NCBI RefSeq assembly: GCF_001428075.1 | Contig: NZ_LMSI01000001.1 | Coordinates: forward strand, 411,512 to 475,511 | DNA from: Arthrobacter sp. Soil764 | Lineage (GTDB): Bacteria > Actinomycetota > Actinomycetes > Actinomycetales > Micrococcaceae | Direction of reading: 5' to 3' | DNA length: 64,000 nt | Part shown: piece after piece, positions 40,554 through 50,029 of the stretch | Position numbering within the stretch: position 1 is the first letter of the stretch | Layout of the letters: the number at the start of each line of letters is the position of its first letter | The notes under the pieces: model-generated | What the model saw: the letters and a program-made list of their open reading frames with translations, nothing else | What the model was told of the DNA's origin: nothing | Databases searched by the model: none | Made by a program: the position numbers and the translations under genes

Positions 40554-41234
40554 CTACTCCGCCAGCCACTCCGCGCAGGAGTTCAGGTTCCGGTTCACCG
40601 TGGCCACGGCGGCGTCTTCGTCCCGCCGTTCGATCGCATCCAGGAGCGTCTCGTGGCCGTCCCGCGGAAGCCCGTTGAAGCCGGGCCGGCGCTGCTGCTT
40701 GAGGAGATCCTGGTGGAAAACTGTTCCGAAGCTGGCGTAGAGCTCGTGCAGCAGCGGGTTGCCGGACGCCCTCGCGATGCCCTCGTGGAAGTGCCAGTCG
40801 GCGTCCGCCCAGCCCTCGAAGTCACCCCTGTTCCAGGCCCGGTCCCGGCTGGTGAGGAGGGCACGCAGGGCGGTGACGTCCTGGTCCGTTGCATTCCGTG
40901 CCGCCAGCCGGGCAGCCTGCGTATCCAGGCCCAGCCGCACCTCCAGGATGTGCTGCTCGGTGTGGTCCCGGTACATCCGCTGCGCGGCACCGGACATCTC
41001 GCTGGTAGCGCGCACGTAGGTGCCGTCCCCGCGCCGGACCTCCAGCATGCCGCCGTGGGCAAGGGCCTTGACTGCTTCCCGGAGGGTTCCGCGGGAGACA
41101 CCAAGCCGCGCCATGAGTTCGGGCTCGGAAGGGATGCGCTGGTTCAGGGCCCACTCGCCGGTGTGGACCATGTCCCGCAGTTTGGCCGTGACTTCGGCGG
41201 CGAGCGGCGGGCGGACTGACGGGCTCAGTGACAC
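40554..41234 (-). CDS. GntR-family (FadR subfamily) transcriptional regulator
   Basis: 226 residues. The winged helix is RPPLAAEVTAKLRDMVHTGEWALNQRIPSEPELMARLGVSRGTLREAVKALAHGGMLEVRRGDGTYV (residues ~8-75). The C-terminal FCD-type helical domain follows with metal-site-like residues (ADWHFHEGIARASGNPLL, DGHETLLDAI). I chose the GTG at 41234: GGAAGGA lies nine bases upstream inside the end of the MFS gene, and the start is four bases after its stop, so the two genes are coupled. It probably responds to the substrate of that transporter. Confidence 0.88.
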   Translation of the reverse strand: MSLSPSVRPPLAAEVTAKLRDMVHTGEWALNQRIPSEPELMARLGVSRGTLREAVKALAHGGMLEVRRGDGTYVRATSEMSGAAQRMYRDHTEQHILEVRLGLDTQAARLAARNATDQDVTALRALLTSRDRAWNRGDFEGWADADWHFHEGIARASGNPLLHELYASFGTVFHQDLLKQQRRPGFNGLPRDGHETLLDAIERRDEDAAVATVNRNLNSCAEWLAE

Positions 41235-41238
41235 GGGG

Positions 41239-42552
41239 CTACTTCCTTCCATCCGCGGTGCGGGCCGGAACAGCGCCCTGGGCAGTGGCTGCGGTCTTGC
41301 CGGACATCGCACGGCCGGTAATCAGGTGGGATACCACGATCTGCACCAGCGCCAGTGCCAGCAGCAGGGCCAGCGGCAGGATCCAGCCGCCGGTGGCGCT
41401 GTGCAGCAGTCCCATGCCGAAGGGGCCAGCCGTGGCCAGCAGGTACCCCGAGGACTGGGCCAGCGTGGACAGCGCAGTGGTTTCGGACGTGCTGGTGCCG
41501 CTGCGGCTGATCATGACCATCACCAGCGGGAAGATGCCCAAACCAAAGCCCAGCAGGACGGCGGGGATGGCCGCCAGGCCCACGGGCAGGAACAGGAGCG
41601 CCAGGATGCCTACAGCCATGGTGATGCTCACCAGGTAGAACGCCGGGCGCAGCATCCCGGGGCGGGATCCGATGGCGATCAGCACCATGCCGGCCGGAAC
41701 GGAGACCAGCTGCATGAGCCCGAACATCAGCCCACTGTCGGCGGCGCTCAGGCCCATGGTGGTGAGCATGTACGGGAACCAGCTCAGCAGGGCATAGGCG
41801 AGGAGGGCCTGCAGCGTGAAGATCGCGGTGAGGAGCTGGCCTTTGCGGGTCCGCAGCAGCGGCCAGGGGGAGACGTGGCCGGCGGTGCTCCGGACCGTGG
41901 TGCGGTGGGCGTGCAATGCCACGGGCAGGAAACCCAGGAAGGCCGCCACCGCGGCGATGCCCACGGCACCCACGGCGGCCGAAGGAGACCCCAGGGCCTG
42001 GGCCAGCGGCACCACCGCGACGGATGTCAGCGTGCCGCCGGTGGTCATGGTCACCGTGTAGACGGCGGTCATCAGCGAGGTGCGCGAGGCGAAGTGTTCG
42101 CGGATGAAGGACGGCATGGCCACGTTGCAGATCGCCAGGCCGGACATGCCCACCACGCTGCCGGCCACGAGCATGCCGGTGGCGGGGATGCCGCGCAGCA
42201 GGAGGCCGCCGGCCAGCAGGGCCAGGGACAGCAGGATGGCCTTCTCCACCCCCACCCTGCCGGTGAGCCATGAGGTGGCGGCGCCCGCCAGCGCGAAGCA
42301 GAGCGTCGGGATGGACGGAATGATGGCCGCCACCAGTGCCCCGTAACCCAGCACCGCCTGGAGGTCGTGCAGCAGGGCGGACGCCCCGGTGATGCCCGCC
42401 CGAAGATTGAGCCCGATCAGCACCAGGCCGATCACGCCGAACACGACGGCGGAGCGCGGCTTGGCGGCGGCCGTGCCGGTCGCAGGAGCGCTTGGGGCAG
42501 CCGCGGGTGCCTCGGCGGCCAGGGATGGGGAGGAGGGGGGAGTGGCGGGCAT
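41239..42552 (-). CDS. MFS transporter, CynX/NimT-like
   Basis: 437 residues with twelve membrane helices after a ~35-residue Ala/Pro/Ser-rich N-terminus. The start of helix 1 (AVVFGVIGLVLIGLNLRAGITGASALLHDLQAVLG) and the region SGLAICNVAMPSFIREHFASRTSLMTAVYTVTMTTGGT are of the cyanate/2-nitroimidazole transporter (CynX, NimT) type. The substrate is unknown. On the minus strand TAGGCT (42565-42560) is seven bases before the ATG, so the transcript is probably leaderless. The downstream GntR-family gene is coupled. Confidence 0.88.
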   Translation of the reverse strand: MPATPPSSPSLAAEAPAAAPSAPATGTAAAKPRSAVVFGVIGLVLIGLNLRAGITGASALLHDLQAVLGYGALVAAIIPSIPTLCFALAGAATSWLTGRVGVEKAILLSLALLAGGLLLRGIPATGMLVAGSVVGMSGLAICNVAMPSFIREHFASRTSLMTAVYTVTMTTGGTLTSVAVVPLAQALGSPSAAVGAVGIAAVAAFLGFLPVALHAHRTTVRSTAGHVSPWPLLRTRKGQLLTAIFTLQALLAYALLSWFPYMLTTMGLSAADSGLMFGLMQLVSVPAGMVLIAIGSRPGMLRPAFYLVSITMAVGILALLFLPVGLAAIPAVLLGFGLGIFPLVMVMISRSGTSTSETTALSTLAQSSGYLLATAGPFGMGLLHSATGGWILPLALLLALALVQIVVSHLITGRAMSGKTAATAQGAVPARTADGRK

Positions 42553-42688
42553 ACCTTCCAGCCTAAAGGTTAGACGTTTGATGTTTGCTCTTTTGTGGCC
42601 AACCTCTCCCGGGTCCCGGCCGCTGCAATAGACTGCCAACGGACTGTCAGAGGGCCTGGCGCGGACCAGGTGGTGCGGAAGGACGGCT

Positions 42689-44329
42689 GTGGAGGCTTCC
42701 CGGGGACTGGAAATTGAGAAGAAGTACGACGTCGACGCCGGCGCCGCAGTGCCCGCACTGGAGCAGGCAGCCGGGGTGGCCCGGGCAGGCAAGCCGCATA
42801 CCGACCTCCTGGAGGCGGTGTACTTCGACACGCCAAAGCATGCCCTCGCCGCCCGGCGCATCACACTGCGCCGCCGCACCGGCGGGAAGGACGCCGGCTG
42901 GCACCTGAAGCTGCCGCCACAAGCTGCCGCGGACGGGGACGGGCCGCAGCACCGCACGGAACTGCACGCACCCCTGGGCCGGCCCGACGTCGTCCCGGAC
43001 ACCCTGCTCACCCACCTGCACGCCTACCTCAGGGGTGCCCTCCCGGTGCCGGTGGTCCGTCTGGAAACCCGCCGCACCACCTATCCCCTGTACGGGGACG
43101 ACGGCGTCCACCTCGCCGACCTCGCCGACGACCAGGTGACTGCCGAACGGCTCCAGGACAGGGACAAGGCGGCAGCCACCCGGCAGCAGTGGCGCGAGTG
43201 GGAACTGGAACTGGTCCACGGGGATCCCGGCCTCTTTGGGCCCGTGGAGGAACTGCTCGCCGCTGCCGGCGCCCGCCCGGCCGGCCACGCCTCCAAACTG
43301 GCCCGCGCACTGGGCGATGACAAAAAAGCCGGTAAGGCGGCCGCCGAGCCCGCCGCCGCCGGTGAAGAAGCCAGAGGTGGGGAAGCCGCAGGTGGGGAAG
43401 CCGACGGCGACGCCGCGGCCGGAAGCAGCCCGGCCCTGCTGGCCGGAAAGCGTGCGCCGGCAGCCGCCGTCGTCACCGTTTACGTGGGCGCGCAGATTGA
43501 CCAGATTCTTGCCAGCGACGCCGCCGTCCGGGGCGAGGAACCCGAGGCAGTGCACGCAATGCGCTCGGCAGCGCGGCGGATCCGTTCGGTGCTGGGTGCC
43601 TACGGCAGGCTCTACCGGGCATCGCCGGTCCGCAAGCTGCGGAACGAGCTGAAGTGGTTGGGCCAGCTGCTGGGGCAGCCGCGTGACGCCGAAGTCCTGA
43701 GGGAACAGCTCCGCGGACAGCTGGCCGGTCTGCCGCCCGGGGATGGTATTGCGGAGGCAACAACCCGGCTGCAGGAGCGCACGGGCGCCGATTACGACGC
43801 CGCGTACCGGCTCCTGCAGGAAGCCTTGGGAACTGAGCGCTACTTCCGGCTTCTGGACAAGCTTGAGGACTTCCGCGACAGCCCGCCGGTGCGTGCCGAA
43901 GCGGTGACGCCCGGGCGGCGGGCGGCGGCGAAGGCGGTGGACAAGGCGGCCAAACGGCTGCGGCGCTCGCGCAAGGCGGTGAAGCGCGCGCGGCGCGGCA
44001 GGGAGCAGGAGCTGGCCCTCCACCGTGTCCGCAAGGACGCCAAGCGGCTGCGCCATGTGGCTGAATCGGCAGTGCTGGTGCGCGGCAAGCGGGCGGGCAA
44101 GGTGGCAAAGGCCGCCCGCAGGCAACAAAAGATCCTTGGCCGGTTCCAGGACGCCGCCGTGGCCCGCGACCTGCTGGCCGGCATCGCCGCGGACGGCACG
44201 GATGCGGCCACCGCGGGCATCTATGCGCAGCTGCTCAACCAGCAGGAAGAACGGATGCTGGCGGCCCAGGCCGACTTCCGGAAAGCGTGGAAGAAATCGC
44301 GCGACCTGTTGGGCCACGGCGTCATCTGA
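42689..44329 (+). CDS. CYTH and CHAD domain protein
   Basis: 546 residues. The N-terminal CYTH domain carries the ExExK-type motif EIEKKYDVD (8-16), TLRRRTGGKDAGWHLKLP and RRTTYPLY, which suit binding of triphosphate or polyphosphate chains. A ~55-residue Ala/Gly/Glu linker contains a tandem 15-base repeat (GGEAAGGEADG, about 43376-43405). The CHAD domain (about 270-546) has paired His/Arg/Lys helices (EEPEAVHAMRSAARRIRSVLGAYG, ELALHRVRKDAKRLRHVAE) that bind polyphosphate. The GTG start has GGAAGGA five bases upstream. Likely role: inorganic polyphosphate binding or hydrolysis. Confidence 0.92.
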   Translation: MEASRGLEIEKKYDVDAGAAVPALEQAAGVARAGKPHTDLLEAVYFDTPKHALAARRITLRRRTGGKDAGWHLKLPPQAAADGDGPQHRTELHAPLGRPDVVPDTLLTHLHAYLRGALPVPVVRLETRRTTYPLYGDDGVHLADLADDQVTAERLQDRDKAAATRQQWREWELELVHGDPGLFGPVEELLAAAGARPAGHASKLARALGDDKKAGKAAAEPAAAGEEARGGEAAGGEADGDAAAGSSPALLAGKRAPAAAVVTVYVGAQIDQILASDAAVRGEEPEAVHAMRSAARRIRSVLGAYGRLYRASPVRKLRNELKWLGQLLGQPRDAEVLREQLRGQLAGLPPGDGIAEATTRLQERTGADYDAAYRLLQEALGTERYFRLLDKLEDFRDSPPVRAEAVTPGRRAAAKAVDKAAKRLRRSRKAVKRARRGREQELALHRVRKDAKRLRHVAESAVLVRGKRAGKVAKAARRQQKILGRFQDAAVARDLLAGIAADGTDAATAGIYAQLLNQQEERMLAAQADFRKAWKKSRDLLGHGVI

Positions 44330-44346
44330 CCGGCAGCTTATCCCGG

Positions 44347-45783
44347 CTACTTGCCCTGGCGCGCCGACAACCGCGCCACCGCCAGGGCGAGCCACAGCTG
44401 CACCCGGTCGGCGGTGACGGCGGGGTCGTACCCCGTGAGTTCGGTGATCTGGGCCAGCCGGTACCGAACGGTGTTGCGGTGCAGTGTGAGTTCCTCCGCC
44501 ACGGCTGCCACCGAGCCGTTGTTGTTCAGATAGCTCTCCAGCGTGGCCATCAGCTCCGAGCCGTGCGCCGCATCGAAGGACCGCAGCGGGTTCAGTGACT
44601 CGTGCGCCATGTCCGCCAGCGGCACATCCTCGCTGGCCAGCAGCAGCGACGTCAGGCTGAGCCGCTCGGGTTCGTTGACCGGCAGGCCATGGCTCGCGGC
44701 GTCCCGGGCCTCAAAGTAGCTCCAGCGCAGGCCGTTCGGCTTGGTGTACGCCCCGCCGATGCCGATCGTGGCGTGGATGCCGGCTTCGGCGAGGTGGTCG
44801 CTGAGCTTCCGTGCCAGCGCCGGTGCCGTCCCGCCGTCGTCGTTGACCACCAGCACCAGGTCCTTGCCCACCACGGCGGCAACCGCCTTCTCCAGTTCCA
44901 GCGGCACCGAGGTGCTGCCCAGGGCCTTGCCGTGGGCGGCCGACACGGCCAGCAGCACCACGTTCTTGCGGGTGCTGTTCACGCCCACGCCGGCCAGTCG
45001 GCGCTGCGCCTCGCTGGTCTCCAGCGCCCCGTGGATCACGTCCTCCAGCACCTGGCCGCAGAGGGCACGCTGGGCCTGCCGCTGCTTGACCATGTTGTTC
45101 AACTCCACGCTGATCAGGTTCTGCGCGTAGCCGATGATGCCCGTGTCCTCGAACGGCTGGCGCACCCACAGCGTGCAGGCATCACGGCGTCCCGTGGGGA
45201 CGGGATAGCTGGACCAGGTGTCCGCCGACGGGCTGGCGGTGCTGCTGTTGTACAGCTGCGCCGTGAACTGCGTGAGGGCAACGTCCGTGCGGAGCATGCC
45301 GCCCAGGTTCTTCAACAGTTCGCCCACCCCGCCGCCGGTCAGCAGTGCCCGCGCCAGGACCTGGTGGCCGGCGATCAGCCGTTCCAGCTTGGCGTAATGG
45401 TCCGCGGACTGCGCGTCGGCCACCAGCTTGGTGATGGCGATGAACGGGGTCTCGTACGGCACTTCCACCACGGGCAGGCCCCAGCGGTTGGCCTCCGCTA
45501 GCAGTGCCGGCGGCACCGCTTCATGCGAGAGGCCCACGCCGAATCCGATGCCCACCGCGCCGGCCCGCTGCACCTGGCGGACAAAACGGCGCTGCTCGGG
45601 GGCGGAGCGCAGGCGCAGGCCGGTGGTGAGGACCAGCTCCCCGCCGTTAAGGAACCGCTGCGGATCCTCCAGTTCCGTGACCGCCACCCAATTGATGTCC
45701 TGGTTCCACGTAGTCTCCGCCACGCCCGCTTTTGACAGCTTAAGGGACGACACGCCCACCAGGGCAGCAAGGGAAATGGCCAT
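44347..45783 (-). CDS. PucR-family transcriptional regulator
   Basis: 478 residues. The N-terminal purine-catabolism-regulator-like domain (NWVAVTELEDPQRFLNGGELVLTTGLRL) is followed by a GGDEF-like middle part, and the C-terminal PucR helix-turn-helix reads LESYLNNNGSVAAVAEELTLHRNTVRYRLAQITELTGYDP (near 420-460). It is divergent from the aminobutyraldehyde dehydrogenase and gabT genes, and in actinobacteria such PucR proteins activate GABA or putrescine utilisation. This link is inferred from position. Confidence 0.9.
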   Translation of the reverse strand: MAISLAALVGVSSLKLSKAGVAETTWNQDINWVAVTELEDPQRFLNGGELVLTTGLRLRSAPEQRRFVRQVQRAGAVGIGFGVGLSHEAVPPALLAEANRWGLPVVEVPYETPFIAITKLVADAQSADHYAKLERLIAGHQVLARALLTGGGVGELLKNLGGMLRTDVALTQFTAQLYNSSTASPSADTWSSYPVPTGRRDACTLWVRQPFEDTGIIGYAQNLISVELNNMVKQRQAQRALCGQVLEDVIHGALETSEAQRRLAGVGVNSTRKNVVLLAVSAAHGKALGSTSVPLELEKAVAAVVGKDLVLVVNDDGGTAPALARKLSDHLAEAGIHATIGIGGAYTKPNGLRWSYFEARDAASHGLPVNEPERLSLTSLLLASEDVPLADMAHESLNPLRSFDAAHGSELMATLESYLNNNGSVAAVAEELTLHRNTVRYRLAQITELTGYDPAVTADRVQLWLALAVARLSARQGK

Positions 45784-45850
45784 GAAGCAAGGATAAACGT
45801 GAGCTGGGCAACCGCACTAAACCTCTTTGGCAAGGGTGTGCAGGTGGCTA

Positions 45851-45879
45851 TTCACCCGACTTGGGCGCTGGCATAGGCT
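45851..45879 (+). promoter_or_regulatory. Candidate promoter of the putrescine/GABA operon
   Basis: TTCACC (45851-45856), a 17-base spacer and TAGGCT (45874-45879). It lies in the 168-base gap opposite the PucR gene, about 70 bases before the first start codon. Confidence 0.4.
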
Positions 45880-45951
45880 CAAGGCAGTTCCATCCATCCG
45901 TCCTGGTCTCCGCCCGGCCGCCGATGGCCCTTACGAAAGAGGTTGCACACC

Positions 45952-47382
45952 GTGGTCCAAACCTTGCAGAACTTCATCAACGGGAAGTTCGTCACCCCCG
46001 CGGGCACCACCCTGCTGGACGTGGTCAACCCCACCAACGGCGACGTGGTGGCGCAGGCCCCCGTCTCCATGCAGGCGGACGTCGATGCCGCCATGGCGGC
46101 TGCCAAGGACGCCTTCAGGACCTGGAAGCATGTCACCCCGGGCCAGCGGCAGCTGATGCTGCTCAAGCTCGCAGACGCCATCGAGGCCAACAGTGACGAA
46201 ATCGTCGACGCCCAGCACCGCAACACCGGCCAGGTCCGCTCCCTGATCGCCTCCGAGGAGGTTGCCGCCGGCGCCGACCAGCTGCGCTTCTTCGCCGGCG
46301 CCGCCCGCATCCTTGAAGGCAAGTCCGCGGGGGAATACTTCGAGGGCCACACCTCCTACGTCCGCCGCGAACCCATCGGCGTCGTGGCCCAGGTGGCCCC
46401 CTGGAACTACCCGTTCCTGATGGCCATCTGGAAGATCGGCCCCGCGCTCGCAGCCGGCAACACTGTGGTCCTCAAGCCGTCCGACACCACCCCCGAATCC
46501 ACCCTGGTCCTGGCCCGCCTGGCCGGCGACATCTTCCCCGCCGGCGTCCTCAACGTGGTGCTCGGGACCGGCGAAACGGGCGCCATGATGGTGGAGCACA
46601 AGGTCCCCGGCCTGGTGTCCATTACCGGTTCGGTCCGCGCCGGCATCGCTGTTGCCTCCGGTGCCGCCAAGAGCCTCAAGCGTGCGCACCTGGAACTGGG
46701 CGGCAAGGCTCCGGCCATCGTGTTCAAGGATGCCGACATCAAGAAGAGCGCCGCGGCCATCGCCGAGTTCGCTTTCTTCAACGCCGGCCAGGACTGCACC
46801 GCCATCACCCGCGTGCTGGTGGAGGACTCCGTTCACGACGACGTTGTGGCCGCCATGGTGGAGCACACCCGGACCCTGCACACCGGCTCGCAGAACGACG
46901 AAGACAACTACTTCGGCCCGCTGAACAACGTGAACCACTTCAACGCCGTCACCTCCGTGGTGGAGAACCTGCCAGCCAACTGCCGGATCGAGACCGGCGG
47001 CCACCGGGCGGGGGAGAAGGGCTACTTCTTCGAGCCCACCATCATCACCGGAGCCAAGCAGACCGACGACGTGGTGCAGAAGGAGACCTTCGGCCCGGTC
47101 ATCACGGTGCAGAAGTTCAGCACCGAAGAAGAAGCGGTGGCCATGGCCAACGACGTGGATTACGCCCTGGCGTCGAGCGTCTGGACCAGCAACCACGGCA
47201 CGGCCATGCGGCTGAGCCGCGACCTGGACTTCGGCGCCGTCTGGATCAACACCCACATCCTGCTCACCGCCGAAATGCCGCACGGCGGCTTCAAGCAGTC
47301 CGGCTACGGCAAGGACCTCTCCATGTACGGCGTGGAGGACTACACGCGCATCAAGCACGTGATGAGTGCACTTGATGCATAA
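45952..47382 (+). CDS. Gamma-aminobutyraldehyde dehydrogenase-like aldehyde dehydrogenase
   Basis: 476 residues, full-length ALDH. The active-site Glu248 (HLELGGKAP) and catalytic Cys282 (NAGQDCTAITR) are in place, as are NAD-binding [28 protein letters not shown] and the C-terminal MPHGGFKQSGYGKDLSMYGVEDYT. Sequence and the following gabT indicate oxidation of 4-aminobutanal (from putrescine) to GABA. I start at GTG 45952, nine bases after AAAGAGG; a TTG nine bases upstream would overlap this site. The gene is divergent from PucR. Confidence 0.9.
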   Translation: MVQTLQNFINGKFVTPAGTTLLDVVNPTNGDVVAQAPVSMQADVDAAMAAAKDAFRTWKHVTPGQRQLMLLKLADAIEANSDEIVDAQHRNTGQVRSLIASEEVAAGADQLRFFAGAARILEGKSAGEYFEGHTSYVRREPIGVVAQVAPWNYPFLMAIWKIGPALAAGNTVVLKPSDTTPESTLVLARLAGDIFPAGVLNVVLGTGETGAMMVEHKVPGLVSITGSVRAGIAVASGAAKSLKRAHLELGGKAPAIVFKDADIKKSAAAIAEFAFFNAGQDCTAITRVLVEDSVHDDVVAAMVEHTRTLHTGSQNDEDNYFGPLNNVNHFNAVTSVVENLPANCRIETGGHRAGEKGYFFEPTIITGAKQTDDVVQKETFGPVITVQKFSTEEEAVAMANDVDYALASSVWTSNHGTAMRLSRDLDFGAVWINTHILLTAEMPHGGFKQSGYGKDLSMYGVEDYTRIKHVMSALDA

Positions 47383-47435
47383 CCCAGCCGCCTGATTTTC
47401 CCCACCGGCGCCCCTTTAGCAAAGAAAGAAACACC

Positions 47436-48806
47436 ATGACCACCACCGCATCAGACATCACCTACCGCCTGGAGCAGAAGCGCAACGTCCAGGCCGACTT
47501 CCCGGGCCCCAAGTCCGTGGCACTGACCGAACGCCGCAAGTCCGTGGTGGCTGCCGGCGTCGCCTCCAGCGTCCCGGTCTACGTTGCAGACGCCGACGGC
47601 GGGATCATCCACGACGTCGACGGCAACTCCTTCATCGACCTCGGCTCCGGCATTGCCGTGACCAGCGTGGGAGCATCCGACCCCGCCGTCGTCGGCGCCG
47701 TCAAGGAAGCCGTGGAGCACTTCACCCACACCTGCTTCATGGTCACCCCCTACGAAGGCTACGTGGCCGTCGCCGAGCAGCTGAACCGCCTCACCCCGGG
47801 TGACCACGAGAAGCGCACCGTCCTCTTCAACTCCGGCGCCGAGGCAGTGGAGAATGCCGTCAAGGTGGCCCGCCTGGCTACCGGCCGGGACGCCGTGGTC
47901 GCCTTCGACCACGCCTACCACGGCCGCACCAACCTGACCATGGCGCTGACCGCCAAGGCCATGCCGTACAAGACCAACTTCGGGCCGTTCGCGCCCGAGG
48001 TGTACCGGATGCCCATGAGCTACCCGTACCGCGAGGAAAACCCCGCCATCACCGGTGCCGAAGCCGCCAAGCGCGCCATCACCATGATCGAAAAGCAGAT
48101 CGGCGGCGACCAGGTGGCCGCGGTCATCATCGAGCCCATCCAGGGCGAGGGCGGGTTCATCGTCCCGGCCGAGGGCTTCCTCCCCGCGCTGGCCGCCTGG
48201 GCCAAGGAAAAGGGCATCGTCTTCATCGCGGACGAGGTCCAGTCCGGCTTCTGCCGCACCGGCGAATGGTTCGCCGTGAACCACGAGGATGTTGTCCCGG
48301 ACATCATGACCATGGCCAAGGGCATTGCCGGCGGCATGCCGCTGTCCGCCATCACCGGCCGCGCAGACCTGCTGGACGCCGTGCACCCGGGCGGGCTGGG
48401 CGGCACCTACGGCGGAAACCCGGTGGCCTGCGCCGCAGCCCTCGCCTCCATCGGATCCATGGAGGAGTACAACCTGAACGGCCGCGCCCGCCACATCGAG
48501 GAACTCGCACTGGGCCGGCTCCGCGACCTGCAGGGCGAACTCGCCGCTGCCGGCACCGCCGTGATCGGTGACGTCCGCGGCCGCGGCGCCATGCTCGCCG
48601 TCGAACTTGTCCAGGCCGGCTCCAAGGAACCCAACCCGGAACTGACCAAGGCCGTTGCCGCCGCCTGCCTGAAGGAAGGCGTCATCATCCTCACCTGCGG
48701 CACCTACGGCAACGTCATCCGCCTGCTGCCGCCGCTGGTCATCACCGACGAGCTGCTGAACGACGGCCTGGATGTCCTGGCCGCCGCCATCAAGGCCAAC
48801 GCCTAA
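47436..48806 (+). CDS. gabT: 4-aminobutyrate aminotransferase
   Basis: 456-residue class III PLP aminotransferase. The aldimine Lys295 (MAKGIAGGMPLSAITG), PLP-phosphate contact FNSGAEAVENAVKVAR, the Asp of FIADEVQSGFCRTGEWFA and GTYGGNPVACAAALA are all typical of GabT. It converts GABA to succinic semialdehyde. Together with the upstream dehydrogenase it links putrescine to the TCA cycle; no succinate-semialdehyde dehydrogenase is adjacent. The 53-base gap to the upstream gene contains an AAAGAAAGAAA ribosome-site region. Confidence 0.95.
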   Translation: MTTTASDITYRLEQKRNVQADFPGPKSVALTERRKSVVAAGVASSVPVYVADADGGIIHDVDGNSFIDLGSGIAVTSVGASDPAVVGAVKEAVEHFTHTCFMVTPYEGYVAVAEQLNRLTPGDHEKRTVLFNSGAEAVENAVKVARLATGRDAVVAFDHAYHGRTNLTMALTAKAMPYKTNFGPFAPEVYRMPMSYPYREENPAITGAEAAKRAITMIEKQIGGDQVAAVIIEPIQGEGGFIVPAEGFLPALAAWAKEKGIVFIADEVQSGFCRTGEWFAVNHEDVVPDIMTMAKGIAGGMPLSAITGRADLLDAVHPGGLGGTYGGNPVACAAALASIGSMEEYNLNGRARHIEELALGRLRDLQGELAAAGTAVIGDVRGRGAMLAVELVQAGSKEPNPELTKAVAAACLKEGVIILTCGTYGNVIRLLPPLVITDELLNDGLDVLAAAIKANA

Positions 48807-48833
48807 CCGGAACGACTCCCTCCGGCAACGCAG

Positions 48834-48867
48834 AGAAGGCGGACTCCCGAAGGGGAGTCCGCCTTCT
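48834..48867 (+). terminator. Intrinsic terminator after gabT
   Basis: AGAAGGCGGACTCCC (48834-48848) pairs perfectly with GGGAGTCCGCCTTCT (48853-48867) over the loop GAAG, followed by TTG. A 15-bp stem with a tetraloop 27 bases after the stop. Confidence 0.85.
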
Positions 48868-48931
48868 TTGTCGGATGCGCCGGCGTGCGCCCGGGGTTGC
48901 GTGCGTCCGGCGTTGCGCTAGGAACAGGGCG

Positions 48932-49951
48932 TCAGGCGGCCCCGCGCAGCGCTGCCCTGCGGGCCACCGAGTTCCTGCGGGCTGTCTGGAGCATGTCAAG
49001 GGTCAGCAGGAGCAGCGCCAGCCACACCACGCCGAATCCGATCCAGCGCTCCACGGTCATGGCTTCGCGGAACACCAGCAGCGCCACCAGGAACTGCAGC
49101 ACGGGCGCAAAGTACTGGAGCAGCCCGATGGTGGTCATGGGCAGCCGCCGCGCGGAGGCGCCGAAGAAGAGCAGCGGGACGGCGGTGATCACGCCCGACG
49201 CCAGCAGCAGCCAGAAGTGCCCGGGACCCTGCGAGGTCAGCGTGGCGCTGTTGGTCTCGGCCAGGACCACCATGGCCACGGCGGCCAGCGGGGCCAGCAC
49301 CATGGTCTCCACGCTCAGGCTGGTGATGGCGTCCACCCGCGATCCCACCCGGTTCTTCACGAAGCCGTACAGGCCGAAGCTGAAGGCCAGCGTCAGGGCG
49401 ATCCACGGCAGCTTCCCGTACGAATAGGTCAGGACACCCACCGCCACGAAGCCGACGCCCACCGCGGCCCACTGGAGCGGGCGCAACTTTTCCTTCAGCA
49501 CGAGCACGCCCAGCAGGACCGAAACGAGCGGGTTGATGAAATAGCCCAGCGAGGTTTCCACGGCCTGCCCGGTGGTCACACCATACGTATAGGTCAGCCA
49601 GTTGATGGCGATCAGGAACGCCGCCAGGGCCAGCGAAGCAAAGACGCGCCGGTCCCTCAATGCCGCCGCGAGCACGCCCCACGCCCTGGTCACCGTGATC
49701 AGGAGTGCACAGAAGAGCAGTGACCACACCACCCGGTTGGCGACGATCTCGACGGCGCCGGCCGGCATCAGGATGAAGAAGTACAGGGGGAGCAGCCCCC
49801 ACAAGACGTACGCGCCGATGCCGAACAGCATTCCCGCCGTCGTGTCCTTGGCCAGCGGCTTGGGGCCTGCGGGCGCCGCCGTTCCAGTCCTGGAGTGTGG
49901 GGCGGAGGAGGTGGCTGTGGGCGTTCCGTCTGGCATGGGCACGCTGTCCAT
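48932..49951 (-). CDS. rarD: RarD/EamA-family permease
   Basis: 339 residues with ten membrane helices. The opening GMLFGIGAYVLWGLLPLYFFILMPAGAVEIVANRVVWSLLFCALLITV is diagnostic of RarD, as are NWLTYTYGVTTGQAVETSLGYFINPLVSVLLGVLVLKEKL and GLLQYFAPVLQFLVALLVFREAMTVERW. RarD proteins are drug/metabolite exporters whose natural substrate is uncertain. The ATG at 49951 lies 8 bases after GGAGGG; the frame is open further upstream but overlaps the divergent topoisomerase gene. Confidence 0.92.
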   Translation of the reverse strand: MDSVPMPDGTPTATSSAPHSRTGTAAPAGPKPLAKDTTAGMLFGIGAYVLWGLLPLYFFILMPAGAVEIVANRVVWSLLFCALLITVTRAWGVLAAALRDRRVFASLALAAFLIAINWLTYTYGVTTGQAVETSLGYFINPLVSVLLGVLVLKEKLRPLQWAAVGVGFVAVGVLTYSYGKLPWIALTLAFSFGLYGFVKNRVGSRVDAITSLSVETMVLAPLAAVAMVVLAETNSATLTSQGPGHFWLLLASGVITAVPLLFFGASARRLPMTTIGLLQYFAPVLQFLVALLVFREAMTVERWIGFGVVWLALLLLTLDMLQTARRNSVARRAALRGAA

Positions 49952-50029
49952 AACAGCATCCCTCCGGCAGGTATTCCACCAGGCGGGCAGGGAAATCCGG
50001 AAAATAGTCAGTAGGCTTGCTTTCATGAG

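Noticed and set aside
45931..47358. 475-codon minus-strand open frame over the aldehyde dehydrogenase (and similar ones at 55921-57357 and 61541-63076)
   Set aside because: All are antisense images of enzymes with complete catalytic motifs.
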